Positions 13,014 through 24,500 of a stretch of DNA of 64,000 nucleotides are shown here, one piece after another; position 1 is the first letter of the stretch, and every line of letters starts with the position of its first letter. Below the pieces are notes generated by a model. It was not told the origin of the DNA. It worked only from the letters and a program-made list of their open reading frames with translations, and did not search any database. The stretch comes from Rhabditophanes sp. KR3021 (Eukaryota > Nematoda > Chromadorea > Rhabditida > Alloionematidae): assembly GCA_963281155.1 (NCBI GenBank), contig CAUJLY010000002.1:1922001-1986000 (forward strand). The letters run 5' to 3'. Made by a program: the position numbers and the translations under genes.

Positions 13014-13241
13014 ATGACAAACAGCAGAGCTGACGTCAAAGGACATAAACCTCAAGTATGCATGACAAATGGCATTCTAATAGTATTAGTTGTACTGATT
13101 TTAGCCCTCCATTTGCCAATAATCTCGGCTTCATCAACAAATGTTTCTGTTGTCAATAGTAGTGAGTACGATGGAGATCTCAATTCTTTTCTGAAACAGA
13201 AAGCAATCATTACATGCTACTTCGAAGTTGCAGTTTTATAA
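13014..13241 (+). CDS. Possible small secreted or membrane protein
   Basis: This ATG-initiated frame of 75 residues contains a strong hydrophobic segment (GILIVLVVLILALHLPII) followed by two Asn-glycosylation-like NVS/NSS sites. That resembles a signal peptide or a type II anchor. A GTGAGT donor near 13163 and a TTGCAG acceptor near 13229 could splice it to a shorter form. I do not recognise it, and homologues would be needed to call it real. Confidence 0.3.
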   Translation: MTNSRADVKGHKPQVCMTNGILIVLVVLILALHLPIISASSTNVSVVNSSEYDGDLNSFLKQKAIITCYFEVAVL

Positions 13242-13483
13242 TTTCTCGTTAAAAGATGATTATATGCTGCAAATACGCATTAATCTAACTATTACTCCTG
13301 ATGCCAACTTAATTTTGGACTTGTAATTGGAGGCAAAAATAAGCTCTTGTAAATTTAATTTTGGAAACTTAAAAAGGTTTCTTTACTGATTACAAAATGA
13401 AAAATCAAACAAAATTACATCTCTTTAATCTTTTCCAAAACAATTAAATAACTAAAAGAAACAATTTATTATAAGAACTACAA

Positions 13484-16455
13484 TTAACGAGCAATCAATC
13501 CATATTTTGTTGGGTTAAGTAATTGCTGAACAACAGCATCCTCGAGTTTGAGGAATTCCTTTTCAACTTCAACCAAATCACTTTCCTTTTTTTCTGATGC
13601 AGTGATCATTTCGATGTAATATTTGATTTTTGGCTCAGTGCCACTAGCTCTGAGGGTGATTACATTGTCATTTTCCAAGGTAAATGTGATCATTTCAGAG
13701 GAAGTTGAAATGGGTAATTTGGGTTTGTTGAAGGGTTGTTCATTGTCATAACCGATGGTCAAGTCACGAACAAAACGAACTTTGACACCTCCAATTTCGG
13801 TTGGATATTGGGAGTCTTTGCGGAGATCTCCAAACAAAGTTTGAGTGACACTTGGATTAGGGACAACCCAATAAGTGGATTTAACCAAATGGAATCCATA
13901 TTCAGTGTAAATTTCGAATAGTTTCTCTTTTAAGGTCTTTCCTTGAACTTGGAGGAAAGCGGCAATTTCCGCAAACACTCCAGCAGAAGAAACTCCATCT
14001 TTATCCAATGTGTGGCCAGGCATGTAACCAATAGATTCTTCCCATGACAAAATAACTTGGTTTCCTTCATTTCTAATCTTTTCAGCTTCATTTCCCATCC
14101 ATTTGAATCCAGTCAAAGTCACATCACTCTTGAAACCTTCTTTCTTGGCGATGGTTCTAACAATTTGAGAAGAAACGGCACTGTTAAGCATATAAACTTT
14201 GCTGAAGTCAGCACAAGGATTATTTTGTTTAAAATTTTTCCACATCCACCAAGTAATGACGGCTCCCATTTGATTTCCAGTAAAGATATACCACTCACCA
14301 TCCTTTTGTTTTTCAGCCAATTGAATTCTGTCCGCATCTGGATCATTAGCTAAAATGACGGTGGAGTTGTTGGCGTCGGCTGTATCAATACAAAGTTTCA
14401 AAACTCTAGCTCCTTCTTCTGGATTCGGGAAAGGGATGGTTGGGAAATCTGGATTTGGATCACATTGTTCCTTGACTTGAACAATATTTTCGGCTTTGAA
14501 TCCAAATTCTCTGAACATTCTAATGCAATAATCACGTCCGATTCCGTGGAAAGCTGAGTAAGTGAACTTAATTGGACATTGCTCATTTACTTTTTTGTTA
14601 TAAATCAAACTAGATTCAATCGCAAAGTATTTGTCAATGACGACATCGGCTGAATTGTAGAGAGGATCATTTTGAACATTTTCATAATCCCAATAACTAG
14701 CTGCTGGGATTGGATAAAGATCAGCTAACGCACAAATGCCATCATCATGAGGTCCGATGATCTGAGCTCCATTGCTCCAATAAGCTTTGTAGCCATTGTC
14801 GGTTTTGGGGTTGTGAGAGGCTGCAATGTTATGTGAGTTTAATTTTAGTTAGAGAATAAACTATTTTGTATTTGATAGTAAGCTGTGAGCTCTTTATTTA
14901 TATGCTTAAATTAAAAGTTAACGAGACTGTGAGCCAACACTTCATTACGACTTGCAATTTAAAATTAAATGTAAATGTTGTCTGCAAGCTACTACGACTA
15001 TATTAAGATCAAATGTAGCGTATAATATCATTTCTTACTAATTTTAGTGCTAAAAGATTGCCCCATTTGTCGTTTATTATTCTAAAAATGGAAGAAACCA
15101 AACAGAATGATGAAAAAAGAGAAGAGTTACAACGATCTCAGATGACGATGTGTATATCTATCGCATCTAGTAAAAAGTACTAGCTTGGAAGCAGTTTAAG
15201 TGAAGTTGCCATGATAGAGAGAGTTTATCATTTGTGCCAAGTGGAAAGGATGTATCTAGTGGTTAGTTTCAATTAATATTATTGTTTCTTATCTATTCAG
15301 GTGATATTAGAAGAGAAGGAGCAGCTGGTAAAGCAGCCGGAAGGCAAGGTGATGCTACAAAAGGAAAGTATTGTTTTATAAAAGATAATGCTTGGTACTT
15401 TGGACAAACAAATGACATTCCAACAGATTACGTAAACATGAAGAAGAAGCCGTTAAATTAAAGCGTGACAATAGTCATTTTTCGCCAAAACTAATACAAT
15501 GTCTCTTATTTAAGAAAGATGTCTGATCCATGCAAGACTCTATCAATTTCGAACTTGGAGTCGAAGACTCAATTAGATGGATTAACTGCAGCCGAAGACA
15601 AACAATACTATGCACAATGCCTTCATTGCTGGCAAAGAAATGCTTGTCTCGAAGAAGACTTATGCTCCTGAAAATCTTGCCAAGAATATCGAGGATATTT
15701 TGATTGATTACTGCAGCGACAATGTGGCAAATAGCGACTCCGGAAAGCCAACACGTGATATTATCGAGCACATGTTTCCAGAAAAGAAGGATCAGGTAGC
15801 ACAATTAATCCTCCAAGAGTTCTTAGATGCCAAGCAAACAGTTGGATTAAGAAAGCCGTTATAATTCACTTATCTATCCATATTTTTCATGTCTTTTTAT
15901 AATTTAATAAATAATTTTCGTATACATATATTATCACCGCCCTAAAATGGTTACCTGTCATCATTAAACCAGCTCCAGTTTGAAGTTCAATTACGGCATA
16001 TGAAACTACTGGTGTTGGAGCAACTGCACTGAAGATGTAAACTTTGATTTGATGATGAATGAAGACATTGGCGACCATTTGAGACCATCTTTTTGAGTTG
16101 TATCTTCCGTCGAATCCAATGGCAATTGACCATTTTTCTTTTGGCAAGTTAGCTTGAATGTATTTGGCGAATCCAGTAGTGACTTGGAGGATTGTCAAAT
16201 CGTTTAATCTGGCTAATCCACCTTCCATTCTGGAGCGAATTCCAGCAGTTCCGAAAAGTAATTTTCCAACACTGCGAGCAGCTAGGGAAGCACCATCTTT
16301 CTTTTGGACTAATTCAACTACTTGGGAGCGAAATTCAGCATTCTGAAAATTAGCAATTAATAAATCTTAAAATCTGAACAAACCTTCTCGTGATCTAAAT
16401 AAAATTGAACTTTCTCAGCAACAGCTCTGTCCAAAAAGTCAAGATTTAAAGACAT
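13484..16455 (-). CDS. pgm2: PGM2-type phosphoglucomutase/phosphopentomutase
   Basis: Alpha-D-phosphohexomutases of the PGM2 group interconvert sugar 1- and 5/6-phosphates in the cytosol. Three exons (16455-16384, 16342-15958, 14820-13484) join in frame to 597 residues, the usual size. Landmarks in order are FGTAGIRSRM, the phosphoserine loop T-ASHNPKTDNGYK formed across the exon 2/3 junction, the metal-binding loop NDPDADRIQLAE, the sugar-binding loop SWEESIGYMPGH, and the phosphate-binding RASGTEPKIKYY. All catalytic elements are intact. Intron 1 is 41 bp but intron 2 is 1,137 bp and contains a decayed gene on the plus strand. Confidence 0.96.
15003..15864 (+). pseudogene. Decayed family copy in PGM2 intron 2 (antisense), most complete copy
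   Basis: This is the longest copy of the unknown family. A conserved upstream block (AGCGTATAAT ... CTAATTTTAG ... TTATTATTCTAAAAATGG) leads into a start reading MEETKQNDEKREELQ. Next comes KSTSLEAV, a small intron-like segment ending in TATTCAG, and then an exon with GDIRREGAAGK and KGKYCFIKDNAWYFGQ. After breaks it resumes as an 84-codon open frame at 15610-15864 with AKNIEDILIDYCSD, NSDSGKPTRDII and QVAQLILQEF. Stops and frameshifts separate the segments, so the whole looks inactive, although the last segment alone is open. I do not recognise the protein. Confidence 0.75.
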
Positions 16456-17605
16456 TATCTTTTGCAATACTCTAAAACGATGAAACAAATTACTTGATCA
16501 ATACAAAACCGAACCAAAGAACGAATAAATAAAAACTATTAGTATTGTCTTAAATATTCATTTAGATGATGTGTATGCAAATATCATCCAAATACCTATA
16601 CTCAAAGAAGGCCTGTTCATTTTTTGAATGATAAAACAAAAATGACCTTGTGATAAAGATTTAATCTTATCGTTACGTAACTTATAATAGATTAGATTGA
16701 AATGTTTATAATTAATTACAACGATCTTCGATTGCAAAAAGTTAATACAGTTGAATCTGTGTATAAGAGACAGAGACATTTCTGTTGGTTTTAGGGTTAA
16801 TTTTCACTTTTAAACTGAGTTTTATAGACACCACTGCTTAAGAGACACTTTTTGCTAAATAATTGAATTTTTATTGGACTTATATATTGAAGTTTGATAA
16901 CAATGGCATTTTATAGGATCTTCTTAGAATAAGTTAATATGAGAAGTGTTGATTATTGTTTTTGATGAGTAGCCATTCTTATTACTACTTTAAGCCTATT
17001 TAAAAATGATTAAAAAATCATGTAATTGAAAAGAGCTCTAATTTACTTAATTGTAATAAATAGACCTATTGAAAAAATAATCTAGACCAGATTAAATACG
17101 ATCCGCACTACCAACTAAAATATAAGCTATCTATAATCAAAAATATTGACCATCCGTAAGTTAAAATATAGACCTTCATACACCACATGCAAAAATCTAA
17201 GTTAAACAATAAATGTTCTAAAACATTAAGTAAAAACTTACAAAATTGTAAACATTAATAATTTTTATGACAAGCCACAAAAAACATTTTATATAAACAA
17301 TGGTGTTTCCATAACAGATCAAGTATTACCAGTTAGAAAGACAATTTTCTTCTTCACTTACTAATTTTTTAAACTTCGTAGTGGACCATACTTTTAATTT
17401 CTGTTTGGCAATGTAAATTTTAGAAGCCTTATAAGTGGCAAAGAATATGCCCAACGTTGTTCTTTATAAACAGATTCCACCCTATTAAATGGTAATTTAA
17501 TATGTGAACAATTAGGCACTTGTTTAAGAGTCCCACTTGTTATGTGAGATCTTCAAATAGAGGTAATTAGAAACAGGAAATCATTTAAAGCAGTACACAA
17601 TAATA
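16456..17605. promoter_or_regulatory. Divergent intergenic region between PGM2 and the Kunitz gene
   Basis: This 1.15-kb AT-rich region lies between two divergently transcribed genes and must contain both promoters. I see no coding sequence and no distinctive repeat. Confidence 0.45.
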
Positions 17606-20305
17606 ATGTTCATTAACTTTTGGTGCGTTTCGATATTTTTCTATTTTGTTTATACAGAGACTAATAATAGTAAATTATGTCAGTCAAATACTGACTGTCC
17701 TACAGGTTCCTTTTGTTTAGATAAAGAATGCAAATGCTTACCTAATTTTGTTTCAATTGATGGCTTTTGTTGGAAAAGTTAGTTCGCACCATTATTTAAA
17801 ATATTATCTTTTTTATTGTAGAAATGAACATTGAAGAAATTGGATGTTCCCATCACAAGCAATGCACGTGGTTTGGCTCAAAGTGTTTATTTGGAAAATG
17901 TGTCTGTCCAAAAGGGCAAAAACATTTTTCCTCAAGACATGGAATTGTTTGTCACAAGCCCAAAAATTGCCCACTTGCTGGTAATTTAGATGCCTTAATT
18001 GATCCAATTACAAACAAAAGAGCAACTTGTCACACATTAACTAATAAAAGTCAATTAGATTCAGGCAATTTGTACATGGGTAGGTGAACCTAAGATATAA
18101 ATATTATGCTAAGTTTTACATTAGATAATAATAAGTCAGCAAACGCCATGTTTATATATATGTTATTAAAAGTACAAAACTAATGTTTTAAAGCAATTTC
18201 AATGGGTTTGCCATCGGAGAAATCTTTTCGAGTTATTTTTGCGACTTCTTTGTTCTTCTTTGGGTCCATGTAGCTAACCACTTGCAAGACGATTTGCCTG
18301 AGTTGGAATTAGTGATCTGATCACGGTAGGAAGTTGGTGCAGTTTTGATTAGAGTGGATCAGACATTTCTCTTGAGAATTTTTCATCCAAGCATTTTCTC
18401 AAACGTTCTCCTTTGGATCAAAATTTTTTTACATAATTTTCAGTTTTGTCGACAAGTGACATTACCACACTTTAATAAAGCGGCCTCTTCTCCACGTGCA
18501 TTAAGTCTTTTGAAAATGCCATTTACTGGTCCAAAGTGCCAAGCATCACCTTTGATAAAACAGAATACTTTCCTTTTGAAGCATCATCTTGTTTTTCCGC
18601 CAGGTTGACCAACTGCACCTTCTTCTTTAACATCACCTAAAATAAATAAGGTACACTAATATCAATTGAAACTGATCACTAGATACATGCTTTCCACTTC
18701 GCACAAATGATAAACTCTTACCATGATTGCAAGTTCTCTTTGCTTCAACAGCTTCCATGCTAGTACTTTTTACTGGTTGCGATAGATTATCCACATCTTC
18801 GTTTAAGATCATTGCAACTTCTACTTTATTTTAGGTTTCTCACATTTTTAGAATAATAAAGACCAAATGAAGCGATATTTTGGCACTAGAATTAATAAGA
18901 AATGAGATTATACGCTAAATTTTACCTTAATATAGTCGCAATAGTTTTCAGCTTATTAAATAAATTACAAAATAATTTAAGTACTAATTAATAATATTGA
19001 TTTCTCAAGGGTGCGACATCTTTCAAGACATTTATAACTGTATAGATAATTTGTGTTGTCCAACCCAAATATACACGTGTAATCAACCCCTAGATATTGG
19101 GCAGACAAATAAAAAGAATGCTGGCATTCGTTTTCATTTTGATCTTTTATCCGGAAGTTGTCAGTCGTTTGTTTACCAAGGATCAGGAGGGAACAGCAAT
19201 CAATTTCGTACCAAATTAGCCTGCCAAAAATATTGTTCTTCGAAAGATGCGTCTAGGAGAAAAGAATTTATTTGTCAGGGTGATGATAGTAGGCCTGGCT
19301 TGCCACTTTCTCACAAAGTGGAATCAATTAGATGGTACTGGAACGTGAAAGCCAATTTATGCTTGCCATTTACTTATTATGGTCAAGCAGGCTCAATTAA
19401 ATCTTTTATCTCTTCCGATAAATGTAATGAATATTGTTCCAGTTTATTGTGTCCCATTGGAAAACCTTTCAAAATAGATGGAGTAGGCAATTTAAAATGC
19501 CGTCGAGATGACAATTGTCCCGATACTCATTTTTGCCGAAATCAAAACTGCTGTCCTTTAGCTGTAAATATCTGTTCTCAGAAGCTGCTTTATGGTTCGA
19601 AATGCTTAAGTGAACCAATTAAACGTTTCTACTGGAACCATGAACAGAAAAAAGCACTTCCATTCTATTTTAATGGATGCCACGGCAATGAGAATAACTT
19701 TGAATCTTTTGACTTAGCTATTAAAAGTTGTAGTAATGTTCAGGCAATTAAAAGATGTCGTCATGGAAAAGCCTTAGAGTTTAAATTAGGTATTACGATG
19801 CAATGTAAGAAGGAAATGTCTGTAAAAAAATACTTAAATCAACAATTAACCCCCAATAGCAAAAAAACTTTCAAAGACATTTTAGCGGAAATGGCTAGGA
19901 AAGATATGGTTCTTGAAAATGCGTCCAATTTGTGTCCTAACGATTATTATTGCTACTTCGAAAAAAGTCAGCAAATTGGTTTTTGTTGCGAAAATAAAGC
20001 TTATACTTGCTCATTGAAATTCGATGAGGGGAAGTACTGTCTACCTGAACCGATTATTCAATATTACTATAGCTATGGGAATTGTCTTGTCGGTTATTAT
20101 AATGGATGCGGCGGAAATTCAAATAGATTTTCCGTAAGTTGATTAGCTTTGATTACATATTATGACCTAATTTTAGAGTCCACAACAATGCAAAAGTTAT
20201 TGTGAAAGTAATAAGAGTGTTAAAAGACATAGAAAGAAAGAAACATTTGAAAGTAGTGTTTATAAATTGTATTTTCAAACAATATCAGGTATTAATCATA
20301 AATAA
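17606..20305 (+). CDS. Secreted multi-domain Kunitz/lustrin-like protein
   Basis: This is a secreted cysteine-rich protein, probably a protease-inhibitor or cuticle/matrix protein of the type common in nematodes. Exons 17606-17777, 17822-18079, 19010-20133 and 20177-20305 join in frame to about 560 residues. It starts with a signal peptide, then EB/lustrin-like cysteine modules, then four Kunitz-like domains with lustrin-like spacers (for example CPIGKPFKIDG ... DDNCPDTHFC). Domains 3 and 4 keep the core motifs FNGCHGNENNF and YNGCGGNSNRF. Domains 1 and 2 have YQGSGGNSNQF and YYGQAGS, so the cysteine of the GC pair is lost. Its 930-bp intron 2 holds an antisense decayed gene. It ends 8 bp from the stop of the convergent protease gene. 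Confidence 0.88.
18183..18905 (-). pseudogene. Decayed family copy in the Kunitz-gene intron 2 (antisense)
   Basis: On the minus strand the shared upstream block is present (GCGTATAAT ... TTCTAG ... TTATTATTCTAAAAATG), although the reading frame breaks at once. Next comes EDVDNLSQPVKSTSMEAVE, an intron-like segment (CAGTTTCAATTGATATT ... TATTTTAG), and then an exon GDVKEEGAVGQ with KGKYS and a run equivalent to KGDAWHFGP in another frame. The far end reads YMDPKKNKEVAK, which matches YMDPEKNKKVAG in the 63-kb copy. Several stops and frameshifts are visible. Confidence 0.75.
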
Positions 20306-20313
20306 ATTGTATT

Positions 20314-21167
20314 TTAACACCTTAATGATCCTTCGTTGCTCTGAACAATTTTTTGTAGCCATTTATAATTAAATTGAACACTTGATGCAAAAACCATGTC
20401 TGTTTTATCGCAAAATTCTTTATTAGAAGCATTTGGCATTGCTGAGCTTGATGTTTCGCTAATAACTCCAACCATGTCTAGTAAACCTTTTGCATTTTTG
20501 CATAAAACAGGGCCTCCACTATCTCCCGTGCAAGGTGCTTTAATTTTACCATCAATTTTGCTTGTTAACATAGATTGATCTTTAGCGAGTTTCATTTTCA
20601 AGTCTCCTTTTAAAACAACGTCATTAATCGCATTAATATTTAGAGTCTTTTCGTTGACAGATTCATATGGTGATCCCCATCCTACATAAAAACAGTCGGA
20701 ATACTCAGTTTTTGAATTTGTAATCAGTTTGATCTGATGAACATTCTCACAAAATTCAATAACATTTTTCTCCAACACTAAAATAGCCATATCGAATTCT
20801 GAATACATGTTAAAGTATTCCTCATTGATAATTACTTTTTTGACAGGAACAACAGAATTCTTCAAATTTAAGGGTGTTATCTTTTCCATATTCAAATGAA
20901 CTTTTATAAGGTGCGGATTCACGCCAATTGAAGGTCTATAAAATAATTATAATTCACATCAATAGCCTCTTACCCGTCATTAAAGAAACAATGCCCAGCT
21001 GTTAAAACCAAATTGGAAGCTATTAATAAGCCAGAACATCGTACACCTAAATCGCTTGTATTGAACGCATTATATGTGATAAAAGCCACATTTTTGTTAA
21101 CTAAAACTCGTTTAGTTTCACAAAAATTAAGCAAGAATAAGACGAAAAAGAGCTTGCAATAAATCAT
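20314..21167 (-). CDS. Secreted chymotrypsin-fold serine protease (S1)
   Basis: Two exons (about 21167-20971 and 20933-20314) give a protein of about 270 residues with an N-terminal signal peptide. The catalytic triad is complete: His in TAGHC, Asp in EFDMAIL, and Ser in CTGDSGGP. The residue six before the catalytic Ser is Ala, not the Asp of trypsins, so trypsin-like specificity is unlikely. The usual IVGG activation site is replaced by a sequence after KR (VLVN), so zymogen activation may be non-standard. It lies tail to tail with the Kunitz gene. Confidence 0.9.
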
Positions 21168-21320
21168 ATTGTTAAATTATAAAATAAAATGAAAATGTAT
21201 GAAGCTTATTGCAAAGGTTATTTATTTATGTCTCATAATTTAGTAAAGTTCACAATTAAAGTTTATGTTTTTAGCTTGACAAATATTATATTATATTTTT
21301 GAATTTCCATTATTGTGAGC

Positions 21321-21500
21321 TCAAAGACCTTCTTCCGTTGAAACGGAATCTCCTTCTGGACTTGAAACAGAAGTATCGCCCGTCTTTGAATTGGCGGCAG
21401 CTATATTCTTAGAATTATCAACGGCTCTACCATTAACAGCTGCCATTAACACTACAATAATAATAAATAGTTGTAGAAACTTGAATACAAACAAATTCAT
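21321..21500 (-). CDS. 59-residue secreted peptide
   Basis: This ATG frame encodes 59 residues. The first 24 or so form a clear signal peptide (MNLFVFKFLQ then LFIIIVVLMAAVNG). The mature part is short, cysteine-free and rich in Ser, Asp, Glu and Thr (TSVSSPEGDSVSTEEGL at the end). No dibasic cleavage sites typical of neuropeptide precursors are visible. It sits in a cluster of secreted proteins next to the protease. It is unrecognised, but the signal peptide and intact frame make it a good candidate gene. Confidence 0.5.
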   Translation of the reverse strand: MNLFVFKFLQLFIIIVVLMAAVNGRAVDNSKNIAAANSKTGDTSVSSPEGDSVSTEEGL

Positions 21501-24500
21501 GCGAGTTTGTAGAGTAATTGGTTCTTTCGAATTTATTTCCTTTTAAACCATCCTCACATTTCATTAATGCAAATCCTAAATCATCGCATTCCAACGCCAT
21601 ATCAAATGACTATACTTTGACTCTAAAATGAATCTACTTTTTTTCAAATAATAGCAGTAAGAGTATTATTATTAATAAATTATATATATGTGCTCAAATT
21701 CTATCCATTTAGATCCATTTCCCCTTTCGTAACAAAATAAGCTCAAACTTATGATTAATTTTATTTATTTATAGAGTGTGTGATAAAATAATTCATTGAA
21801 TTATTTATACATACATTTAATAATATCCCTCCAATTTGCCCATTTGAGATTTAATTATACATACTTAGTTTTAAACGAACAAACAACATCATAATGCATT
21901 CATAATATTTAGTAACACAATAATAATACAATACTTTTGTACAAAAAAGATATTTTATGGAAGGTCAAGGCTAAGTGATTAAGACGTTTTTCAAAATTAC
22001 ATCCTTATTGATTCCTAATTTAAAGTTAACTTTAATAAACTCATTTGTTGAAAATAAATTATTAATTCTTCGAAAATGGCATTTTCAATTAAGGCAATTT
22101 ATGTCAAAGACTATCTAATGGTTTTGTTTCGATTACTCCTATCAACTACACTCATATATTTGTCTTCTACTTTTATTTTTTCTACAGACAATATATTTAA
22201 TATAATAAATGTATGTTTCTTCAGAACATTTCCAACAACAATTTTATTATTTGTAGCTAGAAAATTACGCAATCTCCCACTTTCCTGACTCACCGACTGT
22301 TAATGATTTTGGAAAGTTACGGAAATTGTATCAAATCTGGCCTCCACAATCACAATTATACGCTATCCCTATCTTTGTTATATTAACCAGGTACATTTTA
22401 AGGTTAGTAAATACTAAATTAAACGGAAACAAACTTAAAAATGGAAGGCAGCAAGTTATGACTTTACTATTATTTATTCATATTTTTCAACAAAAAAATA
22501 AGACCTAGATGCTTCACATTAAAAGCTTCCTCCTTTTACAATACTTTTATAAAATTTAATTGTATATTATTTTGGAACGAATATAATAATATATTGAACG
22601 ATGCAAAAAAAATTATAATTACCGACACTTACTATTCTTCAAAATATAAATATAATATTCATTCTTCATTTTTTACCCAAAGCTCAAAACTACTTGCCTT
22701 CTTTGCCATTTGAATATAAATAATAATGTCTTGCCATTTTAGATGCCACTTGCAAATTAAAGAAGTATCAACAAATGTAATACAAATTATCCTTACCTTG
22801 CCAGCATTAGCTTTAATTGTATCGTGTCTTTTGTTTGGACTTGCCAGGATGGGAGAAGCTCATTACTTAGTTATTATTGTGAATTATTTTCACACATGGG
22901 CTATGTTAAGTGTCTCCACTTTTGTTATGACACCTTGGAAGAGCCCTTCATAAAAAGTTCACAACCATTACTATTCATACTATTCATTTTATTAAAGATC
23001 AAGTTACCTTCTTATTTAAACAAACATTTGTCTTATTTTTAAGCATTCCAATTTCCTCTCTCGCTCTTCTTTTTTGTATGCTTTAATTGGATTATTGTGG
23101 CCCAATAAAATTAACAATTTATGACGTTATTATTAAATTGAAGATTATACATATTTTAAATAAAATGCTTTGAACCACATATCGCTGTATAGATTGTTGG
23201 ATATTGTACTGCTATTTGCCAGATGTTCTGTATATAAATATATCTCTTTTTAAATTGCCATTTGCCGTGTAAAGGATATACTACATTATAATGGGAAATG
23301 AATGAGAAAAAGAAACGAGTAAGGTTCTTTCCCTCATCAAACCTATTAACTTTTTGCTTTAAACTTTTGACACAAAATTGTATTAATAATAACCTCTTAG
23401 TTAGTTTCTTTTCATGTAATTTGATTTAGACTTTACATTTAACGTTCCAACAATTCTGTCCCCATATTTTTAAACCGAACTTCAACACATATCAATTTCT
23501 ACAAACATCTTTTAATTTTGAAAACAGAACACTTTTATGTGATATAAAAATAATAAGTAAAACAATTACAAAATTCATATTTTATATATTTATCATCTCT
23601 TTCTTAAAAACAAACTTCATTTTTAATCCAGATCGTTGAACTTTTTCCACTCAACCGCTTTATTATTGTCAAAGCTTATCATTAACTATTTTCCTCTAAT
23701 TACAAATTTGCCCATGGTTGTAGATGTCTATAAATATAAAACACTAATCAATTTGAAGATATATAAAAAATTTAAATTATATCTTTTGATTAAAACTGCT
23801 TTCTTTAACTTATAGGCTCATAAAATTTTAAATTTTCCTAATTGCCCATTGTCCACCGTCCCCCATCACTTGATGGTAGTCGCTGTAGTAGAGGAGCTCT
23901 GTAATCTTCCATATAGACGACACCCAACTCACATATAAACATCATTTGCGCGGGTAACAACAATTTGAAGTCTGTTTGCGTAGATTTACTTAACATTATT
24001 TCTCCTCATGTTATTTAGGGCTTTGATTCATTCAATTTTAAGGTATAGTTTGTCACTTTGCGTGCCTTTTTAAATCACACTTTCCTTTAAATTAAAGGCA
24101 ATAATATTTCCCAGCTTTTGCTCAATACCTAATTAAGAATCTCTATTCAATTCCATCATACATTTATTTATTTTTAATTTTCAGCATCATGTTCTTAATC
24201 AATTCTGGTCACAAAAATATATATTCATTTGGTTTGAATAGTCAAGCTAATGAAAATTTATTAAAACACGCATATCTATTCAAAATAGTACGTATACTTT
24301 TGCACGTAAATGTTAGACTAACTAAATCTACCATCATACATTTTAGAAAAGGGTATAAATATAGTATAAGTATATCCTTTTGGAGGTTATACCATCGATA
24401 CAAATATAAACTGTAATATAAATAAATATGATACTATACTTAAATTACCAAATTACTCTACATCTTTAATTCAACATCTTTTATTTTGATTAGAATGATA

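Noticed and set aside
15003..15864. Retroposed (processed) pseudogenes as the source of the intronic relics
   Set aside because: Copies retain a similar internal intron and conserved DNA upstream of the start, which an mRNA-derived copy would lack, and no poly(A) tails were seen.
22726..23042. Cysteine-containing frames resembling a ShK-type domain
   Set aside because: Cysteine spacing does not fit ShK or other known domains, and two frames would have to be mixed.
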